Assembly (NCBI RefSeq): GCF_000280925.3
Contig: NZ_CP012109.1
Location: 5,228,501 to 5,292,500 of the forward strand
Direction of reading: 5' to 3'
Source: Myxococcus hansupus
GTDB lineage: Bacteria > Myxococcota > Myxococcia > Myxococcales > Myxococcaceae
Length of the DNA stretch: 64,000 bases
Part shown: piece by piece, positions 46,696 through 57,200 of the stretch
Layout of the letters: the number at the start of each line of letters is the position of its first letter
Position numbering within the stretch: position 1 is the first letter of the stretch
Position numbers and translations under genes: made by a program
Notes under the pieces: generated by a model
Databases searched by the model: none
What the model was told of the DNA's origin: nothing
What the model saw: the letters and a program-made list of their open reading frames with translations, nothing else

Positions 46696-48798
46696 TCACT
46701 TCACCTCGCTGCCAGGGGCCACGTCGCCCGGATCCAACAGCGACAGCTCCTTGCCACCCGGCCCCGCCGTCAGGACCATGCCGCGCGACTCGATGCCCTT
46801 GAGCTTGCGCGGCTTGAGGTTGGCCACCACCACCACGTTGCGTCCCGTGAGCGACTCGGGGGCGAAGGCCTCCGCGATGCCGGAGACGATGGTGCGCGGG
46901 CTCCCCTCGCCCAGGTCGATGGTGAGCTTGATGAGCTTGTCCGCCTTCGGGACCTTCTCCGCGGCCAGCACCTTGCCCGCCTTGAGCTCCACCTTGGCGA
47001 AGTCGTCGTATTCGATTTCACCCGGGGCCGCGTCCGCGGGCGCCGCGGCGGGAGCGGGGGCCGCCTCGGCGGGCTTCTTCTCCGCCTTCGTGGCCTTGGC
47101 CGGCTTGACCTCCACGGACTGAGCCTGAGGCGCGGCGCCCTCCGGCAGCTTGATGATGGCGTTGACGCGCTCCTCCTCCAACCGAGGCAGCAGCGGCTCC
47201 GGCGTGCCGATGGGACGGCTCCGGTCCAGCAGCGGGTACTTCGCGCCCTCCAGGGCCTGGAACGTCAGCGGCTCGGCGCCGAGCTGAGCGAAGAGCTTCT
47301 CCGACAGGCGCGGCGTCACCGGGGCGAGCAGCGCGCCCAGGAGGTAGGCCACGTCCGCGGCGTCCGACAGGTCCGCGCGAGCGACCTCGGCGTCCTTCTT
47401 CACCTGGGCCCACGGCGCGGCCGTCTGGAGGAAGCCGTTGGCGGCCGAGGCAATCTCCGTGATGACGCGGATGGCGGACCGATACTCCAGCTTCTCGAAC
47501 GCGTCGCGGACTTCCGGCACGCGGGCGAGCGCGGCTTCCACCAGCTCGCGGCCCGGACCGTCGGCGCGCCCCGGCGCGAGCCGCTTCTCCAGCGGCCCGG
47601 CCAGCAGCGACAGCGCGCGGTTGGCCAGGTTGCCCACGTTGTTCACCAGCTCGCCATTCACGCGCTGGCGGAAGTCCTTGAGGTTGAGGTCGAGGTCCTC
47701 CACGCCCGGGCCCAGGTTGGCCGCGTAGAAGTAGCGCAAGTAGCTGGGGTCCAGTTGGTCCAGGTAGTCGCGCACCGGCACCATGGTGCCGCGGCTCTTC
47801 GACATCTTCTCGCCGTTCACCGTCAGGTGGCCGTGGACCTTGATTTCGCTGGGGATGTGGAACCCCGCGACGTTGAGCACGGCCGGCCAGAACAGGGCGT
47901 GGAAGTAGACGATGTCCTTGCCGATGAAGTGGATGATGCGGGTGTCGGCGTCCGCGGCCCAGTAGTCCAGCGCGCTCTTCGCCTTGCCCGACGCCTTCGC
48001 CCACTTCTCCGTGGTGGCGATGTACCCGATGGGCGCATCCAGCCAGACGTAGAAGTACTTGTCCGTCTCACCCGGGATGGCGAAGCCGAAGTACGGCCCG
48101 TCGCGGCTGATGTCCCAGTCCGCCAGGCCCTTCTCGAAGAAGCCCTGGAGCTGGGTGGCCAGGCCCGGGTGGAGGAAGCCCGGCTTGCGCAGGACGTCCT
48201 GGAGGAAGTCCGCGTGCCGCGACAGCTTGAAGAACAGGTGTTCGGAGTGCTTCCGGACCGGGGGCGTGCCACACAGGGCACAGCGCGCGTCGACGAGGTC
48301 CGTGGGAGCGTAGGCCTTGCCGCACTTCTCGCAGGCGTCGCCGTACTGGTCGGCGGCCTTGCAGTTGGGGCAGGTGCCCTTGATGAAGCGGTCCGGCAGG
48401 AAGCGGCGGTCCTTCTCGCAGTAGGTCTGCTCGATGTTCCGGCGCTCGATGTCGCCCTTCTCCTTCAGCCGCCCGTAGATGAGCTCCGCGTACTGGCGGT
48501 TCTCCGGCGAGTTGGTGGAGTGGAAGTAGTCGAACCGGATGTCGAGGTCGCGGAAGTCCCGCTGATGCTCGTCATGGAAGCGGGCGATGAACTCCTCGGG
48601 CTTGAGGCCCTGCTTCGCCGCGTTCAGTTCGATGGGGGTGCCGTGGGTGTCATCGGCACAGAAGTAGACGACGTCCCTGCCGCACGAGCGGAGGAAACGA
48701 ACGTAGATGTCGGTCTGCACGTACTCGACGGCGTGGCCGATGTGGACCGGGCCGTTCGCGTAGGGCAGCGCGCTGGTGACGAGAATTCGCTCAGCCAT
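46696..48798 (-). CDS. metG: Methionyl-tRNA synthetase
   Basis: A 700-aa class I aminoacyl-tRNA synthetase. HIGH is at residues 19-22, KMSKS at 331-335. A zinc-binding insertion has CPNC, CEKCG and CALCG. The C-terminal about 115 residues (EIEYDDFAKVELKAGKVL ... KLKGIESRGMVLTAG) form the EMAP-II-like tRNA-binding domain, joined by an Ala/Pro/Lys linker. First gene of a metG-HEAT-tatD run. Normal length for the two-domain form. Confidence 0.98.
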   Translation of the reverse strand: MAERILVTSALPYANGPVHIGHAVEYVQTDIYVRFLRSCGRDVVYFCADDTHGTPIELNAAKQGLKPEEFIARFHDEHQRDFRDLDIRFDYFHSTNSPENRQYAELIYGRLKEKGDIERRNIEQTYCEKDRRFLPDRFIKGTCPNCKAADQYGDACEKCGKAYAPTDLVDARCALCGTPPVRKHSEHLFFKLSRHADFLQDVLRKPGFLHPGLATQLQGFFEKGLADWDISRDGPYFGFAIPGETDKYFYVWLDAPIGYIATTEKWAKASGKAKSALDYWAADADTRIIHFIGKDIVYFHALFWPAVLNVAGFHIPSEIKVHGHLTVNGEKMSKSRGTMVPVRDYLDQLDPSYLRYFYAANLGPGVEDLDLNLKDFRQRVNGELVNNVGNLANRALSLLAGPLEKRLAPGRADGPGRELVEAALARVPEVRDAFEKLEYRSAIRVITEIASAANGFLQTAAPWAQVKKDAEVARADLSDAADVAYLLGALLAPVTPRLSEKLFAQLGAEPLTFQALEGAKYPLLDRSRPIGTPEPLLPRLEEERVNAIIKLPEGAAPQAQSVEVKPAKATKAEKKPAEAAPAPAAAPADAAPGEIEYDDFAKVELKAGKVLAAEKVPKADKLIKLTIDLGEGSPRTIVSGIAEAFAPESLTGRNVVVVANLKPRKLKGIESRGMVLTAGPGGKELSLLDPGDVAPGSEVK

Positions 48799-48913
48799 GG
48801 ACTCTCCTGAGGGCGGCGGACCTTAGCCGCTCGGATGGCCGAGGTCATCGACGGCGTGAGGGCCGCGGGCACGAATGCGCCGCGGAGCCGGAGATGTTAT
48901 CGACCGGATACGC

Positions 48914-49722
48914 ATGTGCACCATCATCATCCTGCGCCACGTCCACCCGAATGGCCGCTGGTGCTCGCAGCCAATCGGGACGAGTTCTACGGCCGCCCCG
49001 CGACCGGCCCCCAGGTCCTGCTGCGGTCCCCGCTTACGGTGGGCGGCAGGGACGAGGAGCGCGGAGGGACGTGGATGGGTGTAACCCACGAGGGCCTCTT
49101 CGTCGGCCTGACGAACCAGCGGGGCGAGCGAGGCCAGGGGCCGGCCCCCCGCTCGCGGGGCGAGGTGGTGATGAAGGCCCTCCAGGCCGGCAGCGTGGAC
49201 GCCGTGGACCGGTACCTGGACACCCTGCCGGGCGACGAGTTCATGCCCTTCAACCTCCTGTATGGAGACGCCCAGCGGCTGCGCGTGGCCTACGCCCGGA
49301 GGACGGACCGTCAGCTCCGGCGAGAGGACGTCCCCGAGGGCGTCCACGTCCTGCCCAATGACGTGCTGAACGCCCCGGAGTTGCCCAAGGTGGAACACGC
49401 CCGGCTGCTCGCCACGAAGGTGGCGAAGAAGCCCTGGCCGGAGCTGGAGGCGGGATTGAAGGCCGTGCTGGCCGACCCCACCCTGCCCGCCGAGGAGCTG
49501 GTGCCGCCCCCCGGAGCCGGCGAGGACCTCCCTCGAGACTTCCTGCGGCAGCTCCAGGCGCTGTGCATCCACACGCCCATCTACGGGACGCGCTCCTCCG
49601 CCGTGGTGGCGCTCGCGCCGGGGCGCGTCGGGCACTACCTCGCCTCGGACACGCCGCCCTGTCAGGGGCCGTGGAAGGACGTCACGGGCCTGTTGTCGCG
49701 GCCCGGAGCAGCGGACCGCTAG
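48914..49722 (+). pseudogene. NRDE (TANGO2-like) family protein, frame split by a missing C
   Basis: The ATG at 48914 gives MCTIIILRHVHP, the family N-terminus with the conserved Cys2. The following conserved part EWPLVLAANRDEFYGRP is in another frame. Adding one C in CACCCG at 48944-48949 joins them into MCTIIILRHVHPEWPLVLAA. Downstream conserved blocks are intact: GGTWMGVTHEGLFVGLTNQR, YGTRSSAVV. The C-terminal frame can be read alone from an upstream in-frame start at 48835, but that lacks Cys2. Whether this is a real frameshift or a base-calling error cannot be told. Role unknown (heme or ester related in relatives). Confidence 0.75.
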
Positions 49723-50177
49723 GACGCCGCGGGGCCGTGCTCGCCCACGATGACGCGGGCCCGTCCGTCCATGGTGAGTTTCACCTCCTCCACGGTGGTG
49801 AAGCCGGACTCACGGGCCAGCTCGGCCAGGTGCCGCATCCACGGGTTGTAGGGCATCCCGTTGTCCGAGCAGCACGGCACCACCGCGAAGGGCAGCCGGT
49901 GCGCCGCCGCGTACTGGATGATGATGCGGGTGGCGCCGTCCGGGTGCATGCCCACCACCAGCTCCGCCTCGCACGGCTCCTCCAGCGTGAAGATGCGCTG
50001 GGCGTACGTGACGGGCAGGTGCTTGTGCCGCAAGTCGAAGGTGGTGACGGCGCGGCCCCGCTTCGTCAGGGCCTCGTTGAGCTTCCCCTGTCCACCGGCC
50101 ACGTCGAAGACGCGCGGGGCGTTGAAGCGCTCCACCAGGAAGTCCGCGAAGAGGTCGAAACGACGCTTGTCCGCCAT
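49719..50177 (-). CDS. Small Rossmann methyltransferase-like protein
   Basis: A 152-aa protein; ATG 50177. Motif I-like DVAGGQGKLNEAL (DxxGGxG) and the following FDLRHKHLPV suggest a SAM-binding Rossmann fold; VVGMHPDGATRIIIQ and FAVVPCCSDNG follow, resembling the PCC(S) segment of some RNA methyltransferases. It overlaps the convergent NRDE gene by 4 bp. Substrate unknown. Confidence 0.7.
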   Translation of the reverse strand: MADKRRFDLFADFLVERFNAPRVFDVAGGQGKLNEALTKRGRAVTTFDLRHKHLPVTYAQRIFTLEEPCEAELVVGMHPDGATRIIIQYAAAHRLPFAVVPCCSDNGMPYNPWMRHLAELARESGFTTVEEVKLTMDGRARVIVGEHGPAAS

Positions 50178-50188
50178 GAGCGCTTCCT

Positions 50189-51520
50189 CTAACCCGCGCC
50201 GTGCTGGCGCACACACACCGTGGCCAGCAGCCGCTCGATGACCAGTCGGCCGTTCGCCGACGACTTCAGCGACAGGTCCGCTTCGGCACACGCCACCAGC
50301 GCGCCGAGCAACTCCCGCCGCTCATACCCCGCCGCCGCCTTCATGCTGAAGGTGAGCGCCCACGCGTTGGGCATCTTCCGCTTGCTGCCCTTCAGCTCCG
50401 CCTCCAGCCGGGGGAAGATGCGCGCCTCCACGTCCTTCGCGGTGCGAGGCGGCGTGCCTCCCGCGTAGCGCCACATCCACTCATGGCTCTCCAGCAGGCC
50501 CCGGACGATGGAGGCCACCGCGCCCAGGAGCTGCAGCGCGTGCGTCCCCTGCCCCATGGCGTCGTCCGCGTAGGCGAGCGCCCCGCCGAAGTCCCGCTTC
50601 TGGAGCGCCTCGGACAGCTCGAAGAACTCTTCCTCGCGCGCGTGGTGGACCAGCGCGGCCACGTCCGCCCGCTCAATCGCCGGCCCTTCCGAGTACGTGG
50701 CCAGCTTCTCCAGCTCCGACTGAAGCAACCGGATGTTCCCGCCGATGCGCTCCTTCAACTCCTCCAGCGCGCCGGGCCCCAGCTTCTTCTTGAAGGGCGC
50801 CAGGAACTCCTTGGCGATGTCCGTCAGGTCCAGGTCCTTGTGGCGCGCCGCGACCTTCCGCTCGACGACGTAGCCCTTGTCGTGGGCCAGCTTCACCAGC
50901 GGATTCTTGGCGTCCATGTCGGACGCGGCCAGCACCAGCGCATGCCCCGTGGGCACACCCTTCTGGATGAGGTCCAGCAGCGCGGTGGTGTCCCCCTCCG
51001 GCGCCGAGATGCGCTCCTCGCGGCAGAACGCGGCGGCCTCCTTGAGGAAGGCCACGTCCGCGTCGGCCAGCTCCACGTTGAGCTCGTCCTTCCACTTCTC
51101 CACGGACGGCGCCCCGGAGCTGCTCGGGTCCAATTGCTCCACGCCCCAGCCCGCGCGCGCCGCCAGCGCCAGCAGCCGCCGCGCGCCTTCCTTGCGCTTG
51201 CCCGCCTTCCACGCCTCGCGCGCCTTGCCCAGCGCGTCCCCGCGCCCCTTCTTGGGCGCCAGGAACTCCGGGTCGCGGACCAGCACCACCTTGCGGCCGG
51301 GGAACAGCGGCAGCGTGGCCAGCTCCTGCGCCACCTCGCGAGGGCTGCCGGCGTCCAGCACCGCCAGGTTGAGCCCCATGGCCGCGTCCGGGACGAGCAG
51401 CTTCACCAGCTCGTCGGCGCCCTTGCGAATCAGGAACTCCTCACCCGCCAGCAGGTACACGGGGGCGACCTTCCCCGCCTTCACGCTGGCCAGCACGTCA
51501 TCCAAGTCACTGGCGCTCAT
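50189..51520 (-). CDS. holA: DNA polymerase III subunit delta
   Basis: A 443-aa clamp-loader subunit. VYLLAGEEFLIRKGADELVK and the LVLAASDMDAKNPLVK segment match HolA; the C-terminal collar helices (LLGAVASIVRGLL) are typical. It is about 100 aa longer than most HolA proteins because of a charged insert after FLAPKKGRGDALG. ATGA overlap with holB indicates coupled translation of delta and delta prime. Confidence 0.9.
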   Translation of the reverse strand: MSASDLDDVLASVKAGKVAPVYLLAGEEFLIRKGADELVKLLVPDAAMGLNLAVLDAGSPREVAQELATLPLFPGRKVVLVRDPEFLAPKKGRGDALGKAREAWKAGKRKEGARRLLALAARAGWGVEQLDPSSSGAPSVEKWKDELNVELADADVAFLKEAAAFCREERISAPEGDTTALLDLIQKGVPTGHALVLAASDMDAKNPLVKLAHDKGYVVERKVAARHKDLDLTDIAKEFLAPFKKKLGPGALEELKERIGGNIRLLQSELEKLATYSEGPAIERADVAALVHHAREEEFFELSEALQKRDFGGALAYADDAMGQGTHALQLLGAVASIVRGLLESHEWMWRYAGGTPPRTAKDVEARIFPRLEAELKGSKRKMPNAWALTFSMKAAAGYERRELLGALVACAEADLSLKSSANGRLVIERLLATVCVRQHGAG

Positions 51521-52551
51521 CGCGGCGTCTCCGTGAACAGGTCGATGAGCATCCGCTCCAGTTGCAGCCGGGGCGCCCCGTTGCGCGCGATGGCGGCGCG
51601 AGCGCCCTCCATCAGGGAATGCCGCCGGTGCAGCAGGACGTCCGACGTCCGGGCCGCGACCTGCCGGCCCAGCTCCACCAAATCACGGTTCGCCAGCCCC
51701 GCCTCCTGCCCCGCCTTCACCAGCGCCACGTCCCGCGTCCAGAGCACCAGCAACTCCAGCGTGCCTTCCGCCTCGTCGCGCGAGCCCCCATGGGCCTCCG
51801 CGAAGCGCAGCAGCCCGACGGCGTCCTCGCCGCGCAGGGCCTCGAAGGCCGTGACGATGTCCTTGCGCTTCGACAGCGCGTCCACGTCCAGCGCCATGGC
51901 CCGGCCCAGGCTGCCGCCCGCCATGACGGCCGCCAGCTTGGCCGTCTCCGCGTCCAGCTTCCGGGACTCGGCGACACGCTGGGCGACCAGCTCCACCGGC
52001 AGCGGCCCGAAGTGGACCTTTCCGCACCGGCTGCGGATGGTGGGCAGCAGGCGGTCGATGGCGCTGGCCACCAGGATGAGGGTGGTGTCCGAGGGTGGCT
52101 CCTCCAGCGTCTTGAGGAACGCGTTCTGCGCCTGCACGTTCATCGTCTGGGCTGAAACGATGAGCGCCACCTTCCGGCGGGACTCGAGGCCGCGCAGGGC
52201 GATGCGCTCCTGGAGCTGGCGGACCTGCTCCACGCGCAGCTCCCGGCTGGGCGTCCCGGTGAAGTCGGACCGGCCCGCGAGTCCCCGGGAGACGCGCTCG
52301 TCGTCTGGCATCACCCACGTCACGTCCGGGTGAAGGCCCTTCTCCACGCGCCTGCAGCTCTCACAGGCGCCGCAGCCCACGTCGGGTTGCTCGGGGCACG
52401 TGAGGGCCTGGGCCAGCCCCACCGCGGCCAGCTCCTTGCCCACCCCTTCCGGCCCGGCGAAGAGGTACGCGTGGTGGACCGCGCCGCTGCGCAAGGCCGC
52501 CTGGAGGGCGTCCACCGCGCGGGGTTGTCCCAGTACCGATGCGAGCGTCAT
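51517..52551 (-). CDS. holB: DNA polymerase III subunit delta prime
   Basis: A 344-aa AAA+ clamp-loader subunit starting at ATG 52551 (MTLASVLGQPRAVDALQAAL). It has the zinc motif CGACESCRR, the SRC motif (TIRSRCGKVHFGPLP) and the sensor EEPPSDTTLILVA. The P-loop reads GPEGVGKE, lacking the usual T/S after GK, in line with delta prime subunits often lacking ATPase activity. Upstream of holA with a 4-bp overlap. Confidence 0.92.
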   Translation of the reverse strand: MTLASVLGQPRAVDALQAALRSGAVHHAYLFAGPEGVGKELAAVGLAQALTCPEQPDVGCGACESCRRVEKGLHPDVTWVMPDDERVSRGLAGRSDFTGTPSRELRVEQVRQLQERIALRGLESRRKVALIVSAQTMNVQAQNAFLKTLEEPPSDTTLILVASAIDRLLPTIRSRCGKVHFGPLPVELVAQRVAESRKLDAETAKLAAVMAGGSLGRAMALDVDALSKRKDIVTAFEALRGEDAVGLLRFAEAHGGSRDEAEGTLELLVLWTRDVALVKAGQEAGLANRDLVELGRQVAARTSDVLLHRRHSLMEGARAAIARNGAPRLQLERMLIDLFTETPR

Positions 52552-52609
52552 GGGGCGTGTATCCCCGCTCGCGCGGCACGCGTCAACGGCCGCCTTGACC
52601 CTCACTCAG

Positions 52610-54127
52610 ATGGCGGGAGACATTCCACCCGTCTTGCTGCCCTTCCTTCAGAGCAATCTGTCCCTGGCCGTGGGTGCGCTGCTCATCGTCGTGCTGATGG
52701 GGGTGCGCACATCCTCCCTCGACACCGACCTGCGGCAGGATTTGAAGAGCGCCATCCGGCTGCTCATCGCGTTCGTCGTGCTCCGGCTGGCCTCGTGGGC
52801 GCTGCCCGAGTCAGCGCCCGAGGGTGTCCAGAAGGCGCTCCGCGTGGCGTGGATGTTGATGTTCACCTTCGGTGGCATCCGCGCCAGCGTGGCCCTGGGA
52901 CTGAAGCTGGTGCGGATGCGCGCCCCGGCGGTGGGCACGCCGAAGATCCTTCGCAACGTCATCGACTTCACGCTGTACCCGCTGGCGGTGCTGCCGCTGC
53001 TGCGCACCCAGTTCGACGTGGACCTGGCGGGCCTGGTGGCCACGTCCGCGGTGCTGTCGGTGGTCATCGGTCTGGCGCTCCAGGAGACGCTGGGCAACCT
53101 CTTCGCCGGCCTGTCCCTCCAGTTGGACCGCCCCTTCGAGGTGGGCCACTTCATCCGCATCGGGACGCACGCGGGCCGCGTCGTCTTCATCGGCTGGCGC
53201 TCCATCCGCCTGTCCAACTTCCGCCGCGAGGTCATCACGCTGCCCAACAGCATGGTGGCCAAGGAGCTGGTGCAGAACTTCACGCAGGACCTGAACCCGG
53301 TGGGCATCGACGTGGAGTTCCGCCTGGCGCGCGACACGCCGCCCAACCAGGTGAAGAGCGCGCTGCTGGAGACGCTGCGGGAGACGCCGCTCGTCCTGCC
53401 GGACCCCAGCCCCATCGCGCGCACGCTCAGCTACGAGGACAACTCCATCCGCTACATGGTGCGCTTCTTCGTCGCCGAGTACGGCCAGTCCGACGGCGTG
53501 AAGGAGGACCTCCACACCCGCCTCTGGTACCGCCTGCGCCGGGAGAACATCGAGATTCCCTACGCGCAGCGCACGGTGCACGTGCGGCAGGAGACGGCGC
53601 GCACCGAGCTCTCCGAGGACACCATCCGGCAGATCCTGGGCGCCGTGGACCTCTTCCAGGCGCTGAAGCCCGAGGACCTGGACCGGCTCCGGCAGGAGTC
53701 CCTGGTGCGCCGCTTCGGCGCGGGCGAGCGCATCATCCAGGAAGGCGATGAGGGACGGACCTTCTACGTCCTCGCCTCGGGTGAGGTCAGCGTCCGCACC
53801 GGGAAGAGCCAGTCCGAGGTCACGCGCCTGGGCCGGGGCAGCTATTTCGGCGAGATGTGCCTGCTGACCGGGGAGCGCCGGTTCGCCACGGTGGTGGCGG
53901 TGCAGGACTCGTTGCTTCTCGAGGTCGATCGGCCGACTTTCGCCCGCCTCTTCTCCGAATACCCGGGGCTGGCACGACAGCTTTCTTCCATGCTTGCCCA
54001 GCGGCGGACCCAGCTTCGGGCGGTGGCCGAAGCCAGCGGAGCAAGCACTGACGCCATTCCGGGTGAGGTCGGCCGTATACTCGGGCGGCTTCGCCAGATA
54101 TTCGGGCTCAACGCCACACACGAGTAG
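52610..54127 (+). CDS. MscS-like mechanosensitive channel with cyclic-nucleotide-binding domain
   Basis: A 505-aa inner-membrane protein from ATG 52610 (no strong ribosome site; start uncertain). Several N-terminal membrane helices lead to the MscS pore/beta region (GLALQETLGNLFAGLSLQLDRPFEVGHFI ... LPNSMVAKELVQNFTQ, shown in parts; ALQETLGNLFAGLSLQLDRP). A C-terminal cNMP domain (about 345-470) has FYVLASGEVSV, GSYFGEMCLLTGERRFATV, with the phosphate-cassette Arg. This matches the bacterial cyclic-nucleotide-gated MscS subclass. Gating by ligand versus tension unknown. Confidence 0.85.
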   Translation: MAGDIPPVLLPFLQSNLSLAVGALLIVVLMGVRTSSLDTDLRQDLKSAIRLLIAFVVLRLASWALPESAPEGVQKALRVAWMLMFTFGGIRASVALGLKLVRMRAPAVGTPKILRNVIDFTLYPLAVLPLLRTQFDVDLAGLVATSAVLSVVIGLALQETLGNLFAGLSLQLDRPFEVGHFIRIGTHAGRVVFIGWRSIRLSNFRREVITLPNSMVAKELVQNFTQDLNPVGIDVEFRLARDTPPNQVKSALLETLRETPLVLPDPSPIARTLSYEDNSIRYMVRFFVAEYGQSDGVKEDLHTRLWYRLRRENIEIPYAQRTVHVRQETARTELSEDTIRQILGAVDLFQALKPEDLDRLRQESLVRRFGAGERIIQEGDEGRTFYVLASGEVSVRTGKSQSEVTRLGRGSYFGEMCLLTGERRFATVVAVQDSLLLEVDRPTFARLFSEYPGLARQLSSMLAQRRTQLRAVAEASGASTDAIPGEVGRILGRLRQIFGLNATHE

Positions 54128-54254
54128 GCTCGTCGCAGCGGGGGGATGTCGTGACAGACCTCAGTACTCCGGTTTGGAAGCTGGGGCAGATTCGACCCGC
54201 CTCGCACTGTGCTGAATTGAACTGCTGGAAGCGGTACTTTGCAGGATCACTGTC

Positions 54255-57200
54255 ATGACGGAAGACGTTGAGGGGCTTTCGGAGTCACCAGACATCGCGG
54301 TGGTGGGCATGGCCGCGCGCCTGCCTGGAGCGCGGGACGTGGACACGTTCTGGCGCCGCGTGCGCGACGGCGTGGAATCCGTCACGCCATTCACCGACGC
54401 CCAGCTCCTGAGCGCGGGCGTGGACCCCGCGCTGCTCCAGGACCCGAACTACGTGAAGTCGGGCATGGTGTACGAGGGCCTCGAGGATTTCGACGCGGGC
54501 TTCTTCGGCTTCAGCGCGCGCGAGGCGTCCCTCATGGATCCGCAGCACCGGCACTTCCTGGAGGTGTGCTGGGAAGCGCTGGAGCACAGCGGCCATCCGC
54601 CGGAGCGCTTCAAGGGCCCCGTTGGCGTGTTCGGCGGCTCGGGCATGAACGCGTACATGCCCTACAACCTCTTCACCAATCCGCAGCTCATGGAACAGGT
54701 GGGCCTGTTCCTGGTGCGGCACACGGGCAACGACAAGGACTTCCTCACCACGCGCGTCTCGTATTGCCTGGACCTGCGCGGCCCCAGCCTCAATGTGCAG
54801 ACGGCGTGCTCCACGTCGCTCGTCGCCATCCACTCCGCCTGCCAGAGCTTGCTCGCGCGCGAGTGTGACCTGGCGTTGGCGGGCGGCGTCACGCTGGAGC
54901 TGCCGCACTACCGGGGCTACCTGTATCAGGAGGGGGAGATCCTCTCGCCGGATGGGCACTGCCGCGCTTTCGACCACCGCTCCCAGGGCACGCTCTTCGG
55001 CAGCGGCGCGGGTGTCATCGTCCTGCGCCGGCTGGAGGACGCGCTGGCGGATGGGGACACCATCTACGCGGTGGTGAAGGGCAGCGCGGTCAACAACGAC
55101 GGCGCGCGCAAGGTGGGCTACCTGGCGCCGTCCGTCGACGGGCAGGCGGACGCGGTGGTGGAGGCGCTCAACGTCTCCGGCGTGAGCGCCGACACCATCG
55201 ACTACATCGAGTGCCACGGCACCGGCACGCCCGTGGGCGACCCGATTGAAATCACCGCGCTCACCCAGGCCTTCCGCACGCAGACGCAGAAGAGCGGGTT
55301 CTGCCGCATCGGCTCGGTGAAGACGAACATCGGCCACCTGGACACGGCCGCGGGCGTGGCGAGCTTCATCAAGGTCGTCCAGATGCTGCGGCACAAGCAG
55401 ATGGCGCCCACGCTGCACTTCGAGAAGCCCAACCCGCAGATCGACTTCGCGCGCTCGCCTTTCAACGTGAACGCGACGCTGCGCGACTGGGTCGCGACCA
55501 AGGGCCGGCCGCGCCGGGCCGCGGTGAACTCGCTGGGCGTGGGCGGTACCAACGCGCACGTCATCCTGGAAGAGGCGCCCGCGCAGGCGCAGACGTCCGC
55601 CGCGCGCCCCTTCGAGACGCTGTGGCTCTCCGCGCGCACCCCCGCCGCCCTGGAGCGCGCCGCGCAGCGGCTGGCGCAGCGGCTGGGTGAGCCGGACGCC
55701 CCCAACCTGGGCGATGCCTCGTACACGCTGCTGGACGGCCGCCGCCGCTTCGGGCACCGCCGCGCGGTGGTCGCGGCTTCGCGTGAAGAGGCCGTGCGCC
55801 TGCTGTCGCAGCCCGAGGCCGCGCGGACGGCCCAGGCCCACACGGAGGCCGAGGGCCGCTCGGTGGTCTTCCTCTTCCCCGGTGGTGGCGCGCAGTACCC
55901 GGGCATGGCGAAGGGCCTCTACGAGCAGGAGCCGGTGTTCCGCCGCGCCCTGGATGAGTGCCTGTCGCTGCTGGAACAGCACCAGTCGCTGAAGCTGCGC
56001 CCCCTGCTCTTCCCGGAGGCCGGCGCCGAGAAGGACGCCCGCGCGCAGTTGGAGCAGGCCACGTACGCGCTGCCGGCGCTCCTGTCCGTGGAGCTGTCGC
56101 TCGCCGCGCTGTGGAAGGCGCGCGGCCTGACGCCGCAGGCGTGCATGGGGCACAGCATGGGCGAGTACGCCTGTGCGCAGCTCAACGGCGTCTTCTCCTT
56201 GAAGGACGCGCTGGGCATCGTCGCGTGCCGTGGACGCCTCTTCGACCAGCTCCCCGCGGGCGCCATGCTGAGCGTGGAGCTGCCAGAGGCGGAGCTCAAG
56301 CCGCTGCTGGGCGAGGGCCTGGACCTGGGCGCGCACAACGCGCCGGGCCTGTGCCTGGTATCCGGCGAAGTGGCGGCCATCGAGGCGCTGGAGGCCCAGC
56401 TCAAGGCGCGCGAGGTGGAGGCGCGGCGGCTGCACATCAAGGTGGCCGCGCACTCGCGCATGTTGGAGCCCATCCTCGCGCCCTTCCGCGAGTTCCTGGG
56501 CACGGTGCGCTTCGCCAAGCCCACGGGGCCATGGATCTCCAACGTCACCGGCGCGTGGGTGACGCCCGAGGAGGCCACCTCGCCCGACTACTGGGTGCGG
56601 CACCTGCGCCAGCCGGTGCGCTTCGCCGAGGGCGCGGGCGTCCTCCTGGCGGACAAGTCTCGCGTCTACCTGGAGGTCGGCCCCGGCCAGACGCTCACGC
56701 AGCTCCTGCGGGCCCAGGTCGAGAAGCCCCAGGCCGAGCAGCTCGTGCCGTCGCTGCGGCATCCGAACGACACCGTCGCGGACCTCGCGTTCTTCCAGCT
56801 CGCGCTCGGGCGCCTCTGGGCCGCGGGCGTGGACCTGGACGTGGCCGCCCTCTTCGACGGCCAGAAGCGGCGGCGCGTGGCGCTGCCCACGTACGCCTTC
56901 GAGCGCGAGCGCCACTGGGTGGAGCCGGGCAGCGGCACCTTCATGGCGCGGCGCGAGGGTGAGCGCCCGCTGGTGCGCGAAGAGAACGTGTCGCGCTGGG
57001 GCTACGTGCCCCGCTTCCGTGAGCAGGCCGGCGCGGCGCCGGAGACGCCCGCGGAGAACGAGCGTTGGCTCATCGTGGGCGAGCAACACATGCTCTCCAG
57101 CGAGCTGACGCGTGAGCTGTCGGCGCGAGGCGCGCAGGTGACGCGCGTGCTGCCGGGCGAGTCCTTCAGCCGCGGGGCCGAGCGGAACTTCACGCTGCGG

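Noticed and set aside
48835-49722. Single continuous frame for the NRDE protein starting at 48835
   Set aside because: It replaces the conserved MCTI N-terminus with a His-rich stretch (DTHVHHHHPAPRP) that is the frame-shifted reading of the correct start region.
54219-54244. Sigma-54-like promoter TGG ... TTTGCA upstream of the PKS start
   Set aside because: The GG and GC elements are 12 bp apart instead of 10, and the GCA context is the only match; not enough to call.
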